Source: DASYML01 sp036399835
GTDB lineage: Bacteria > Acidobacteriota > Blastocatellia > Pyrinomonadales > Pyrinomonadaceae
Length of the DNA stretch: 29,698 nucleotides
Assembly (NCBI GenBank): GCA_036399835.1
Contig: DASWMI010000169.1
Span: 1-29,698 of the forward strand
Direction: 5' to 3'
Positions 17,295 to 25,222 of the stretch are shown piece after piece. Every line of letters begins with the position of its first letter. The first letter of the stretch is position 1. Both the position numbers and the translations under genes were made by a program. Under the pieces are notes generated by a model. It had not been told where the DNA came from. It searched no databases and worked only from the letters and a program-made list of their open reading frames with translations.

Positions 17295-17349
17295 GGATGA
17301 GAGATGGGCGATGAGCAATGAAGAAAGTTAACCGCTCATCGCTCATCAC
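17295..17349 (-). repeat. Intergenic inverted repeat, GATGAG vocabulary, after the PfkB gene
   Basis: GATGAGAGATGGGCGATGAG on the plus strand faces CCGCTCATCGCTCATCAC, with TTAACC near the centre. The repeat fills the gap between the PfkB stop and the DUF2007 ribosome-binding site. Confidence 0.7.
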
Positions 17350-17358
17350 GGTTTTTGA

Positions 17359-18297
17359 CTACGCCGACTGCGCGGCTCGCTCGAAGGGTATCTCTTCAAA
17401 ATGCGTCATCCGCTTAAACTCGCGGAAGCGCTCGTTAATCTCCTGATGCGTCAGGCGCTGAAGGCGCTCCGTGCCAAACTCTTCGACGTTGAAGGAGGCC
17501 ATCACCGAGCCGTAGATCATGGCGCGGCGCATCGCGGCATCGTCCAATTTTTCCTGGCTCGATAGATAACCCATAAAGCCGCCTGCGAAAGTGTCTCCGG
17601 CCCCCGTCGGGTCGAAGACGGATTCGAGCGGGTAAGCCGGAATGGCGAAATAACTCTCGCGCGTAAAGAGGGCCGCGCCGTATTCGCCGCGCTTGATAAT
17701 CAACGCCTGCGGTCCCCATGAGAGTATCTTGCGCGCGGCTTTGATGACGTTCGGCTCTTCGGCCAACTGCCTGGCCTCTGCGTCGTTGATAATCAGGAGG
17801 TGCACGCCCTTGACGGTCTCAACCAGCGAATCGCGCGTGATTTCAATCCACATATTCATCGTATCGAGCGCGATTAATTCCGCGCTCCTGACCTGCTCGC
17901 GCACCTCGCGTTGAAGATCGGGCTGGATGTTGCCCAGGAAAACCAGCCGCGCATCGCGCGCCGCCGGAGAGAGCTTCGGCTGGAAATCTGCAAAGACGTT
18001 GAGCTGCGTGTCCAGGGTATGCGCCGTGTTGAGATCGTAATCATAACGCCCGCGCCAGAAAAAGGTCTTCCCTTCCGTCACTCTTTCGAGATCGCTCAAG
18101 TCAATCCGGTGCTGCTCAAAAATGCTCTCTTCCTCGCGCCCGAAATCGCCGCCCACGACCCCGACCACACGCACATCCGTAAAAAAACTGGCCGAGAGAG
18201 AAAAGTGCGAAGCAGACCCGCCCAGCATCTTCTCGCGCCTGCCAAAAGGCGTCTCCACAGCATCAAACGCGACCGAGCCAACCACAAGCAAAGACAT
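17359..18297 (-). CDS. PfkB/ribokinase-family sugar or nucleoside kinase
   Basis: 312 aa, ATG with AGGAGA upstream. The GGSASHFSLS block (about 26-35) and the C-terminal DPTGAGDTFAGGF motif with the catalytic Asp (about 245-257) mark a PfkB-family kinase, which phosphorylates a hydroxyl of a sugar or nucleoside with ATP. Substrate is not clear; some acidobacterial relatives sit near nucleoside salvage genes, and mtnP lies two genes upstream here. TWO short hairpin repeats flank the gene. The final residues (ERAAQSA) give a normal C-terminus for the family. Confidence 0.9.
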   Translation of the reverse strand: MSLLVVGSVAFDAVETPFGRREKMLGGSASHFSLSASFFTDVRVVGVVGGDFGREEESIFEQHRIDLSDLERVTEGKTFFWRGRYDYDLNTAHTLDTQLNVFADFQPKLSPAARDARLVFLGNIQPDLQREVREQVRSAELIALDTMNMWIEITRDSLVETVKGVHLLIINDAEARQLAEEPNVIKAARKILSWGPQALIIKRGEYGAALFTRESYFAIPAYPLESVFDPTGAGDTFAGGFMGYLSSQEKLDDAAMRRAMIYGSVMASFNVEEFGTERLQRLTHQEINERFREFKRMTHFEEIPFERAAQSA

Positions 18298-18316
18298 TCT
18301 TCAGCTTCTCCTGATA

Positions 18317-18393
18317 AGAGTCCGAGAGTCCGAAGTCAAAGGCATCAAGACTTTTCTTGCCTTTTGACTCCAGACTCTCAGACTCTCGGACTT
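18317..18393 (-). repeat. Intergenic inverted repeat, GAGTCCGA vocabulary, before the PfkB gene
   Basis: Left arm AGAGTCCGAGAGTCCGAAGT, right arm the inverted CAGACTCTCAGACTCTCGGA, with GTCAAA(A)GGCA and its counterpart nearer the centre. It fills the gap between the BamD-like gene and the PfkB start and is a close relative of the repeat at 10361-10447, 8 kb away. Confidence 0.82.
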
Positions 18394-18395
18394 AT

Positions 18396-18863
18396 TTATT
18401 GTTTCGTTTCCTTGGCCTTTGGTCCACCGAGGGCGTTGAGGTCCGTGTCGGCCTGCTTGCGGAAAGTGCTTTCGGGAAATTCCTGGACCAATCTGGTCAG
18501 GTATTCGCGCGCATCGTCACGCAGCTTGTCGGCAGGAAGATTAGGCGCTTGCTTGCCCTTATTTTCAGAGAGGCGTAGGCTGCTCTGGCCCGCGATGTAG
18601 AGCACTTCGTCCATCCTCGCAAAGTTCGGATTGCCCGCGATGATCTCCTCGCAACGCTTGATGGCCGCGACATAAGCCTTCCTTTGCTTGAAATAATGAC
18701 GGGCCACTTCCAGATTGTGCATCGAATCCCGCTCAAGGTCCGGGTCGCGCACGACCGAGGCATCCGGCCCGCGCTGCGCCGTAGTCCCCTGCGCAGAGAC
18801 CGCGGGCGACAGGCAAACCACAGACAACGCGAGCGAGCCAAAGAGCAAACAGAGTTTCTTCAT
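18396..18863 (-). CDS. Exported TPR protein, BamD/YfiO-like
   Basis: 155 aa from the ATG at 18863, chosen for GAAAGG upstream. The signal peptide (KKLCLLFGSLALSVV) ends in SPAVSAQ, a signal peptidase I site; no lipobox is evident, unlike true BamD lipoproteins. The mature part is short, helical and TPR-like (ARHYFKQRKAYVAAIKRCEEII, ending EYLTRLVQEFPESTF). It matches the repeat pattern of outer-membrane assembly factor BamD but lacks the full length of that protein (about 240 aa). It may be a periplasmic helper. The functional call is tentative. Confidence 0.65.
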   Translation of the reverse strand: MKKLCLLFGSLALSVVCLSPAVSAQGTTAQRGPDASVVRDPDLERDSMHNLEVARHYFKQRKAYVAAIKRCEEIIAGNPNFARMDEVLYIAGQSSLRLSENKGKQAPNLPADKLRDDAREYLTRLVQEFPESTFRKQADTDLNALGGPKAKETKQ

Positions 18864-18887
18864 AACTACAACCTTTCTCAAAACTAT

Positions 18888-18959
18888 TGATGAGCGACGA
18901 TTGATAAGAGATAAGCGATAAGCGACGACATCTTATTTCTTATCACCTATCACGCATCA
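18888..18959 (-). repeat. Intergenic inverted repeat, GATAAG/GATGAG vocabulary, after mtnP
   Basis: Units TGATGAGCGACGATTGATAA and GATAAGCGATAAGCGACGAC face inverted TTATTTCTTATCACCTATCA. It includes the TGA stop codon of mtnP at its edge and fills the gap to the BamD-like gene. Confidence 0.8.
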
Positions 18960-19835
18960 CTTGCCATCGTATTTACTGATGATTGCTTCGAGCCTCTGTT
19001 TCGTCCTTTCGGGCCAGAGGTCCGGCGCGGTGAAGATAGCATTTTTGAGTGCCGAGCCGCACTCGCAGCCGCGCTGGCTGTCTCCCAACTGCCTGACGGC
19101 TTCGCGCATGATAAGCTGAGCATTACGCACATTCCTGTTCAGATATTCGACAACAGTTTCCACAGAGACAGCGTCGTGGTCCTCGTGCCAGCAATCGTAA
19201 TCCGTGACCAGCGCCAGCGTTGCATAACAGATTTCGGCCTCGCGCGCGAGCTTGGCTTCCTGCAAGTTGGTCATCCCGATGACGTCCATGCCCCAAGAGC
19301 GATAGACGTTCGACTCCGCCATGGTCGAGAAGGCAGGCCCTTCCATGCAGAGATAAGTACCGCCGCGATGTGTTCTGACATCCGCGGCCTTGCACGACTC
19401 TTCAAGTACCCCGCCAAGCTCTTCACAGACCGGATGCGCAAAGGTCACGTGGGCCACGATGCCGTCGCCAAAGAAGGTGGATTCGCGTGCGCGTGCGCGC
19501 GTGCGGTCGAAGAACTGGTCCGGGATGACCATATCGAGCGGCGCATACTGCTCTTGCAAAGAGCCGACCGCAGAGGCAGAAAGAATACGTTCCACTCCGA
19601 GCAGCTTCATCGCGTAGATATTGGCCCTGAATGGCAACTCCGTCGGCAGCAGGCGATGCCCGCGCCCGTGACGCGGGAGGAAAGCCACACGTACGCCATC
19701 TAGAGTTCCTGTGATAAAGGCGTCCGAAGGGCTACCGAAGGGAGTCTCAATCCTGACCTCTTCAATATCCTTCAGCTCCGGCATCTGGTAGAGGCCGCTG
19801 CCTCCTATGATGCCTATCTTGACTGTCGTCATCAT
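18957..19835 (-). CDS. mtnP: 5'-methylthioadenosine phosphorylase
   Basis: 292 aa. It cleaves 5'-methylthioadenosine with phosphate to adenine and methylthioribose-1-phosphate, salvaging the by-product of polyamine and related S-adenosylmethionine-consuming pathways. It is a PNP-superfamily fold: IGIIGGSGLY at the start, PRHGRGHRLLPTELPFRANI near residue 54, MEGPAFSTMAES, MTNLQEAKLARE, and the TDYDCWHEDHDAV segment that distinguishes MTA phosphorylase from purine nucleoside phosphorylase. GAGAGAAGC precedes the ATG at 19835. Only the usual caution about MTA versus inosine/adenosine specificity applies. The stop codon lies inside the downstream repeat. Confidence 0.95.
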   Translation of the reverse strand: MMTTVKIGIIGGSGLYQMPELKDIEEVRIETPFGSPSDAFITGTLDGVRVAFLPRHGRGHRLLPTELPFRANIYAMKLLGVERILSASAVGSLQEQYAPLDMVIPDQFFDRTRARARESTFFGDGIVAHVTFAHPVCEELGGVLEESCKAADVRTHRGGTYLCMEGPAFSTMAESNVYRSWGMDVIGMTNLQEAKLAREAEICYATLALVTDYDCWHEDHDAVSVETVVEYLNRNVRNAQLIMREAVRQLGDSQRGCECGSALKNAIFTAPDLWPERTKQRLEAIISKYDGK

Positions 19836-19865
19836 GCTTCTCTCTACAATTTGGATTCTTTAACT

Positions 19866-19881
19866 TGAGGCTCAAGCCTCA
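19866..19881 (-). terminator. Short hairpin after the ABA-sandwich gene
   Basis: TGAGGCT / AGCCTCA form a 7-bp stem around a 2-nt loop in the gap before mtnP. The T-rich sequence beyond it is weak, so terminator function is only possible. Confidence 0.35.
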
Positions 19882-19887
19882 CAGCCT

Positions 19888-20262
19888 TTATTCCTTGCCG
19901 GATTTTTGAGCGGCCATCAAGGCTGCATAACAGATTGCCAGCGGTCGCGTATGCGATGTGCCCTCCGCAATCATTTTACCGTCGCGGTAAATCCGGCAGG
20001 TAAACGGCGATTGCCCGTCGCCGTGGTCCGTCACCTCGGCTTTGAACTTTTTCAAAATCTCTGCCGCCGCATCCTCGTTCGTAGAGTAATGCGGAATCGG
20101 CTGGTACGATGCGGCGGAAGCAGAGCCGCCTGATTTCTCACCATTGCCTGGATGCCTGCCGGCCCACTCGCCCTGCTCATCCTGCCGGACATCTGTCCAT
20201 TCGTCTTGAAAGACGTTCTTGGCAATCAGCGCATCCAGTTGTCTACCGGCAGCTATTCTCAT
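19888..20262 (-). CDS. Small protein with a phage ABA-sandwich-like domain
   Basis: 124 aa, ATG preceded by GAGG at about 9 nt. The first ~50 residues are polar and not recognised. From about residue 53 the sequence PIPHYSTNEDAAAEILKKF, then CRIYRDG, then HTRPLAICYAALMA follows the pattern of the 'phage ABA sandwich' (BC1872-like) domain, a small beta-alpha-alpha fold seen in phage and bacterial hypothetical proteins. Function is unknown. It sits in a run of metabolic genes without other phage features, so it looks domesticated rather than part of a prophage. Confidence 0.6.
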   Translation of the reverse strand: MRIAAGRQLDALIAKNVFQDEWTDVRQDEQGEWAGRHPGNGEKSGGSASAASYQPIPHYSTNEDAAAEILKKFKAEVTDHGDGQSPFTCRIYRDGKMIAEGTSHTRPLAICYAALMAAQKSGKE

Positions 20263-20303
20263 CTATACACCTCGACTAGATTTGAGACTGGTCCAGTCCG
20301 CAG

Positions 20304-21176
20304 TCACTCACCCGGAATAAAACCGTCCTGCGCTGCTTCAAAGCCGACCGCGCGGAGCTTGCCGTCCTCTTCCTGGGCCACACGGCAGAGCGGCACATCC
20401 GGGTCGTGATAGAAAAAGCAGAGCCAGCCTTCACGCGCCGCTCGCGGCAAGAGCCTTTTTTTAGCTTCGAGCGTCTCGACCGGGTAAAGATCGTAGCCCA
20501 TAATCCAGGCGAACGGCACATGCGCGCGCATCGGCACAAGATCGGCAAAGCTGTAAAGAGTCCGGCCCTCTTGATGCAGGCGCGCACACTGCATCGTGCG
20601 CGAATGACCCGGCACGGTCTCCATCGAAAGGCCGGGCACGACCTCGTAATCGTCTTCCTTCAATTCAAGCTGGCCCGACTCTAATAGTGGCCGCCAGTTC
20701 TCAGGCAGATAGCTGGCGCGGTCACGCTCGTGCGGCGCTTCTGCGTGCTCAAACTCGCTGCGCGAGACGAAATAGCGCGCGTTCGGGAAGGTCGGCTTCG
20801 GCCTTCCCTCTTTATCGAGCGTCGTGTTGCCGCCGGCGTGGTCGAAATGCAGGTGCGTATTAACGACGACAGTGACATCTTCTGGACCAAACCCCGTGAT
20901 GGCCTTGAGCGATTCGCCAAGGGGACGCTCGCGCTCGATGCCGTAAATCCGAGCCAGCTTCGGTGTCCATTTATCGCCGATGCCTGTTTCAATCATGATG
21001 CGCTCGCTGCCTGCCTCGACGAAGAGGCAGTTCATGTTCATGCGAATGCGATTCTGTTCGTCGGGCGGGCAGAGCCTGGACCAGAGACTGCGCGGGACGA
21101 CGCCGAACATCGCCCCGCCGTCCAGACGAAACTCCGTGTCTGGCACAATCTCTATACGAAATGGACCGAAACGCAT
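20304..21176 (-). CDS. MBL-fold metallo-hydrolase
   Basis: 290 aa from the ATG at 21176. The open frame continues upstream to 21542, but that part is an Arg/Ser/Pro-rich artefact overlapping the PpiC gene in another frame. It is a metallo-beta-lactamase fold with the zinc motif THLHFDHAGG (HxHxDH) at about residue 105 and a later VPGHSRTMQ histidine. The family is large (glyoxalase II-like, lactonase-like and others), so substrate is not assigned. It lies 25 bp after the PpiC gene and 41 bp before the ABA-sandwich gene; that 41-bp gap holds a CTGGWCCAG palindrome. Confidence 0.88.
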   Translation of the reverse strand: MRFGPFRIEIVPDTEFRLDGGAMFGVVPRSLWSRLCPPDEQNRIRMNMNCLFVEAGSERIMIETGIGDKWTPKLARIYGIERERPLGESLKAITGFGPEDVTVVVNTHLHFDHAGGNTTLDKEGRPKPTFPNARYFVSRSEFEHAEAPHERDRASYLPENWRPLLESGQLELKEDDYEVVPGLSMETVPGHSRTMQCARLHQEGRTLYSFADLVPMRAHVPFAWIMGYDLYPVETLEAKKRLLPRAAREGWLCFFYHDPDVPLCRVAQEEDGKLRAVGFEAAQDGFIPGE

Positions 21177-21201
21177 AGCCTTTGGTTGGCCCACCGGAGC
21201 C

Positions 21202-22548
21202 TCAGGGCTTACGCCTGGGCTGGCCGGGCCTGGCGGGCGTGGTTCCGGGTTTAGTGTTGCCCTGTTGTGCGGGCGTTTGCGGCTGCGGCTGCGCGGGAGC
21301 AGGAACAACCGGGCCTTCTTCCTCCATTTCTGCGCCCGGCGGCATGCCCGGAGGCATCCCTTGCGGCATCTGCTGCGCGGGCGGAGCTTCGACCTTGAAA
21401 TTCTCCGCGACGGTGACGTGCGAGCGTTGCAAGATGTCGTCAAGGAGCTTTTGTTGTTTGTCTTTCTCGACGGCGGCGCGCGCCTGTTCGCGTCCGGATT
21501 GCGGCGGCGCGAATGGATTGGCAGCCTGCTCACCCGTCGCAATCAGTATGTGTCGCGCGTGGACCTGCTCCTCATCCTTGCCGTCCTTCTTCTCTGTCTT
21601 GCGCTCTTCGACCTTGATGATGTGGAAGCCGAAAGGCGTTTCGACAATCTCGCTGATCTGTCCAGGCTGAAGCGCGAAGGCTGCATCTTCAAACGGCTTG
21701 ACCATCTCGCCGCGACCGAACCAGCCTAGATCGCCGCCCTTATCCTTGTTGCCCTTGTCTGTCGAAAACTGCTTTGCCAGCTCTCCGAAATCTTCCCCGC
21801 CGCGCACGCGCTTGAGGATGTCTTCGGCTGTGGCGCGAGCCTTTTTCGGGTCAAGCTCCGGGTGCTGCGCGATGTAAGCGTCAATCTCTGCATCCGACGC
21901 TTTGAGTTTGTCCTGGACCTGTTTGCCGTAGTTCATTTCGAGCACGCGCGCCTGCTGGAGCATGACCATCAATTCCGTCTTGCGCTCCTTATCCACGCCC
22001 GCCTGTTCTCCCTTGCGCGCGGCCAACATAATCTGTCCCCACTGCTGTTTGACCATGTTGCGCTGCTGTTCCTGGACCTCGCCCGGCGGCAGCAATCCCA
22101 TGTCCTGCGCGACACCTATGAAGTCATTAAACTTCTGCTCGACCCCGGTCTCTTTGAGAAACGCGTCAACTTCAGCTTGCGAGGCCGGAGCGGGCGGCGC
22201 GGCGGGGTTCGCCTCCTGCTGCTTCTTCATGTACATCTGCGCGACGACAAGCGAGCGAATCAGCTCAAGCTGGCGCTGCACCTTCGGGTCTTTATCGAGG
22301 CCAGCGGTCCTGGCGGCTTCGGCCACAGCCAGTTGCTCTTTGATGGACTTGGCAAACTCCTTACGCGATTCTTCGTTTGAGGCGAGCTGCGCGCGAAATT
22401 GTGGGGGCTGGTCCGCGACGATGAGCGCCATGTCTTCAGCCGAGAGATTGGCGTTGGTGCGTTTGGCTTTGACCTGCCAGCCGATGAGGCCCGCCGCGAA
22501 GACGACCGCCACGACGCCCGCGATGATTGCTTTAGTTGTTGACTTCAA
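21202..22548 (-). CDS. Membrane-anchored PpiC/parvulin-type peptidyl-prolyl isomerase with an apparently permuted domain
   Basis: 448 aa. One N-terminal transmembrane segment (about 7-25) anchors a periplasmic chaperone of the SurA/PrsA kind: helical SurA-N-like region to about 220, then a parvulin core (FGELAKQFS, KGGDLGWFGRGEM, FGFHIIKVEE, ending near 312). The strand ARHILI with the first catalytic histidine normally opens the domain. Here it comes after the core: H309 is in FHII and H333 in RHILI, so the order is reversed. The remaining C-terminus is Pro/Gln/Gly-rich. It probably folds exported proteins. Whether the domain is circularly permuted or is a degenerate tandem pair cannot be decided here. 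It is 20 bp after the epimerase gene. Confidence 0.87.
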   Translation of the reverse strand: MKSTTKAIIAGVVAVVFAAGLIGWQVKAKRTNANLSAEDMALIVADQPPQFRAQLASNEESRKEFAKSIKEQLAVAEAARTAGLDKDPKVQRQLELIRSLVVAQMYMKKQQEANPAAPPAPASQAEVDAFLKETGVEQKFNDFIGVAQDMGLLPPGEVQEQQRNMVKQQWGQIMLAARKGEQAGVDKERKTELMVMLQQARVLEMNYGKQVQDKLKASDAEIDAYIAQHPELDPKKARATAEDILKRVRGGEDFGELAKQFSTDKGNKDKGGDLGWFGRGEMVKPFEDAAFALQPGQISEIVETPFGFHIIKVEERKTEKKDGKDEEQVHARHILIATGEQAANPFAPPQSGREQARAAVEKDKQQKLLDDILQRSHVTVAENFKVEAPPAQQMPQGMPPGMPPGAEMEEEGPVVPAPAQPQPQTPAQQGNTKPGTTPARPGQPRRKP

Positions 22549-22568
22549 AACTCTTGCCTTTCATTTTT

Positions 22569-22979
22569 TTAGGATGGCTGGTCGGCCCTGTGCTGGACCA
22601 GCTCAAGCAGCACTCCGTTTGCAGACGACGGATGAACGAATGCCACCAGGCAACCGCCAGCGCCCACGCGCGGCGTCTCATCAATCAAGCGTACCCCTTG
22701 CTCTTTCAACTGCGCCAGCCTGGCTTCAATATCTTCAACGCGGACGGCGATGTGATGAATGCCTGGCCCGCGCTTTTCTATGAACCTGGCGACCGGAGAA
22801 TCATCGCTCGTCGGCTCTAAAAGCTCTATCCGAGGCTCGCCCACGGGGAGCATCGCCACCCGCACCTTCTGCTCCGAGACCTCTTCAGTATGCAACACCT
22901 CAAGCCCCAGCGCATCACGCCAGAACCCGAGCGCCTCTTCCAGCCCTCGCGTCGCGATACCTATATGCTCGATTTTCAT
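22569..22979 (-). CDS. mce: Methylmalonyl-CoA epimerase
   Basis: 136 aa from the ATG at 22979; a TTG three codons upstream is less likely. It is a vicinal-oxygen-chelate fold with two repeated modules: KIEHIGIATRGLEEALGFW and GPGIHHIAVRVEDIEARLAQL. The metal ligands are His in EHIGI, Glu in RIELLEP, His in IHHIAV and Glu near the C-terminus (LLELVQ). It interconverts (2S)- and (2R)-methylmalonyl-CoA between propionyl-CoA carboxylase and the mutase. MeaB, the mutase chaperone, is encoded immediately upstream, which supports the specific name over a general VOC protein. Confidence 0.92.
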   Translation of the reverse strand: MKIEHIGIATRGLEEALGFWRDALGLEVLHTEEVSEQKVRVAMLPVGEPRIELLEPTSDDSPVARFIEKRGPGIHHIAVRVEDIEARLAQLKEQGVRLIDETPRVGAGGCLVAFVHPSSANGVLLELVQHRADQPS

Positions 22980-22980
22980 A

Positions 22981-23043
22981 AAGCTCAAGCTGACCGTCAG
23001 CGGTCAGCAGATTTTATGTCTTTACGGCTAACAGCTTACGGCT
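22981..23043 (-). repeat. Intergenic repeat, GACCGTCAGC and TTACGGCT units, between meaB and mce
   Basis: CTGACCG TCAG CGGTCAG (22990-23007) is a perfect 7-bp hairpin. TTACGGCT occurs twice 14 bp apart (23022-23029, 23036-23043); the second copy contains the meaB stop codon. Confidence 0.65.
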
Positions 23044-23986
23044 CGCTGCCGATTTCTAACAACTCTTCCACAGCCGAATAAGGATCGCGGCGCTTGGCTG
23101 CGACTTCGGCGGCCAGCAGGTCAAGCTTTTCAGATGCCGAATCGGCCTTGAGGGTTCGCGCCAGCAGCCGCTCGCGGAGCAACTCAAGAATACGCCAGCG
23201 CGCAATCTGCTGTCTTCTGCTGGCAGAGCTATCGGTCTTTTGCTGAAACTCGTAGTAGCTCTCAATCGCCGAGGCCAGCTCCGCCAGCCCTTTATTTTCG
23301 GTCGCCACCGTTTTGATAATCGGCGGCGACCACCCGTCCGGTCGCATGGCGAGCGAAAGCAGCGCCTCTAATTCCTTCTCCGTGCGCAGCACGCCGTCGC
23401 GGTCCGCCTTGTTGATGACGAAGACATCGCCAATCTCCATGATGCCAGCCTTGATAGCCTGTATGTCATCGCCCATCCCCGGAACAAGCACGACGACGGA
23501 GACATCTGCTGTCTTGACGATCTCAACTTCGTCCTGGCCTACTCCAACCGTTTCGACAATGATTTTACGGAAGCCTCCGGCATCGAGTATCGCCACGGCG
23601 TCAACGGTCGAGCGCGCCAGCCCGCCCAGATTGCCGCGCGTCGCCATCGAGCGTATAAAGACGTTTGGGTCCAGCCCCAATGTCTGCATCCTGATTCGGT
23701 CGCCGAGGATGGCCCCGCCAGAAAAAGGGCTTGAAGGGTCAACGGCGACAATTCCTATGCGCTCGCCGCGCTCGCGATAAAGCATCGCCAGCTTATCAAC
23801 CAGCGTTGATTTACCGGCTCCCGGCGCGCCCGTTATCCCGACAATCAGAGCTTGCCCCGTGCGCGGGAAGATGGCCTTCATCAACTCGCCCGCGTCGCTC
23901 GTTCCATCCTCGACCTTTGAGATCGCACGCGCGACCGCACGCGTATCGCCAGCCTGAATTCGTTCGACAAGTATTTTGCTCTCCAT
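23036..23986 (-). CDS. meaB: Methylmalonyl-CoA mutase-associated GTPase MeaB
   Basis: 316 aa. It is a G3E-family P-loop GTPase that loads and protects the B12 cofactor of methylmalonyl-CoA mutase. Walker A is GAPGAGKST (53-61); next come VAVDPSSPFSGGAILGDRIRM and the Mg-binding VETVGVGQDEVEI stretch, and NKADRDG is the guanine motif. The C-terminus (RWRILELLRERLLARTL) is the dimerisation arm typical of MeaB/ArgK. The mutase itself is not in the window. The ATG follows directly on a repeat element (23992-24064) with no Shine-Dalgarno. Confidence 0.95.
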   Translation of the reverse strand: MESKILVERIQAGDTRAVARAISKVEDGTSDAGELMKAIFPRTGQALIVGITGAPGAGKSTLVDKLAMLYRERGERIGIVAVDPSSPFSGGAILGDRIRMQTLGLDPNVFIRSMATRGNLGGLARSTVDAVAILDAGGFRKIIVETVGVGQDEVEIVKTADVSVVVLVPGMGDDIQAIKAGIMEIGDVFVINKADRDGVLRTEKELEALLSLAMRPDGWSPPIIKTVATENKGLAELASAIESYYEFQQKTDSSASRRQQIARWRILELLRERLLARTLKADSASEKLDLLAAEVAAKRRDPYSAVEELLEIGSEP

Positions 23987-23991
23987 AAAAC

Positions 23992-24064
23992 AAGTGATGA
24001 GTGACGCTCAACGAGCGATGAGAAACAAGCTATTCGCTTATGACTTATCGCTCATCTTTCATCA
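23992..24064 (-). repeat. Intergenic inverted repeat, GATGAG/GATAAG vocabulary, between acyl-CoA dehydrogenase and meaB
   Basis: TGATGAGTGACGCTCAACGA on the left faces TTATCGCTCATCTTTCATCA on the right. It contains the TGA stop codon of the acyl-CoA dehydrogenase and ends 5 bp before the meaB start. Confidence 0.78.
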
Positions 24065-25204
24065 CTGTCTGAGCAACTGTTTGGCAATGACGAGGCGTTG
24101 AATCTCGGAAGTGCCTTCGCCGATGGTGCAGAGCTTGGAATCGCGCCAGTATTTTTCGGGCGGGTAGTCTTTGGTATAACCGTAGCCGCCGTGAATCTGT
24201 ATGGCTTCCTCGCAGACGCGGACGCTCATCTCGCTGGCGTAGAGCTTCGCCATCGAAGATTCTTTTGTGACCTTACGGTTCTGGTCCTTGAGATATGCTG
24301 CGCGATAGGTGAGCAGGCGCGCGGCTTCAAGCTCTGTCGCCATGTCTGCGAGCTTGAACTGGATGGCCTGAAACTCTGAGATCGGACGGCCAAACTGCTC
24401 ACGCTCTTTTGAATAACGCACGGCTGATTCATACGCGCCCTGCGCGATGCCGACGGCCAGCGCCGCAATCGAGATACGCCCGCCGTCCAGCACCTGCATC
24501 GCCTGTATAAAACCCTCGCCTTCCGGACCGAGCCTGTTTTCATCCGGGACAAAACAGTCTTCAAAAACCACGCTGGCCGTCTCGGATGCGCGCAGGCCCA
24601 GCTTGTTCTCCTTCTTTGAAGGCGCAAATCCCTTCATTCCCTTCTCGAAGATAAAAGCCGTGATGCCCTTGTTGCCTTTCGAGCGGTCGGTCGAAGCGAC
24701 GGCGACGCAGGTATCGCCGTGAATGGCATGCGTGATGAAATTCTTCGAGCCGTTGACGATCCACCCGCCATTCTGCCTGACGGCGTTCGAGCGTGTCCCG
24801 GAAGCATCCGAACCCGCGTTGGCTTCGGTCAGTCCCCATGCTCCAAGGTGTTTGCCCTGCGCGAGCGGGACCAGATATTTGCGTTTCTGTTCTTCCGTCC
24901 CGAACATGTAAATATGGTTCGAGCAGAGCGAATTGTGCGCGGCGACGGAAATCCCGACAGAGCCATCAACACGCGACAGTTCGTCAATGATGGTCACATA
25001 CTCGACATAGCCCATGCCAGCGCCGCCGTACTCTTCCGGAAAGATCACGCCCATCAATCCAAGCTCGGCCAGCTTCGGGACCAGCTCGATGGGGAAATGC
25101 TGCGCTTCATCCCATTCCATGACGTGCGGCGCAATCTCCGCCTCGGCAAACTCGCGGACGCTCATCTTGATCTGCTGCTGCTCTTCGTTCAGCTCGAAAT
25201 CCAT
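24062..25204 (-). CDS. Acyl-CoA dehydrogenase (short/branched-chain type)
   Basis: 380 aa, ATG with AAAGGGG upstream. It is an FAD enzyme that introduces the 2,3 double bond into acyl-CoA. The N-terminal helical domain, then LTEANAGSDASG (FAD/substrate), a beta domain, and the C-terminal helices with the EREQFGRPISEFQAIQFKLADM block and QIHGGYGY are all in order. The catalytic Glu is the E of IGEGTSEIQR near residue 365, the position used by short- and branched-chain members. It lies beside meaB and mce, which suggests substrates from branched-chain amino acid or odd-chain catabolism, though butyryl-CoA is also possible. Confidence 0.93.
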   Translation of the reverse strand: MDFELNEEQQQIKMSVREFAEAEIAPHVMEWDEAQHFPIELVPKLAELGLMGVIFPEEYGGAGMGYVEYVTIIDELSRVDGSVGISVAAHNSLCSNHIYMFGTEEQKRKYLVPLAQGKHLGAWGLTEANAGSDASGTRSNAVRQNGGWIVNGSKNFITHAIHGDTCVAVASTDRSKGNKGITAFIFEKGMKGFAPSKKENKLGLRASETASVVFEDCFVPDENRLGPEGEGFIQAMQVLDGGRISIAALAVGIAQGAYESAVRYSKEREQFGRPISEFQAIQFKLADMATELEAARLLTYRAAYLKDQNRKVTKESSMAKLYASEMSVRVCEEAIQIHGGYGYTKDYPPEKYWRDSKLCTIGEGTSEIQRLVIAKQLLRQ

Positions 25205-25222
25205 AAAAGCCCCTTTTGAACC

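Noticed and set aside
7386..18393. Reading the intergenic inverted repeats as a CRISPR array
   Set aside because: No regular direct repeats with unique spacers, and no cas genes; the arms are inverted and built from very short units.
21177..21542. N-terminal extension of the MBL-fold hydrolase frame
   Set aside because: Arg/Ser/Pro-rich and out of frame over the PpiC gene; the domain begins right at the ATG at 21176.
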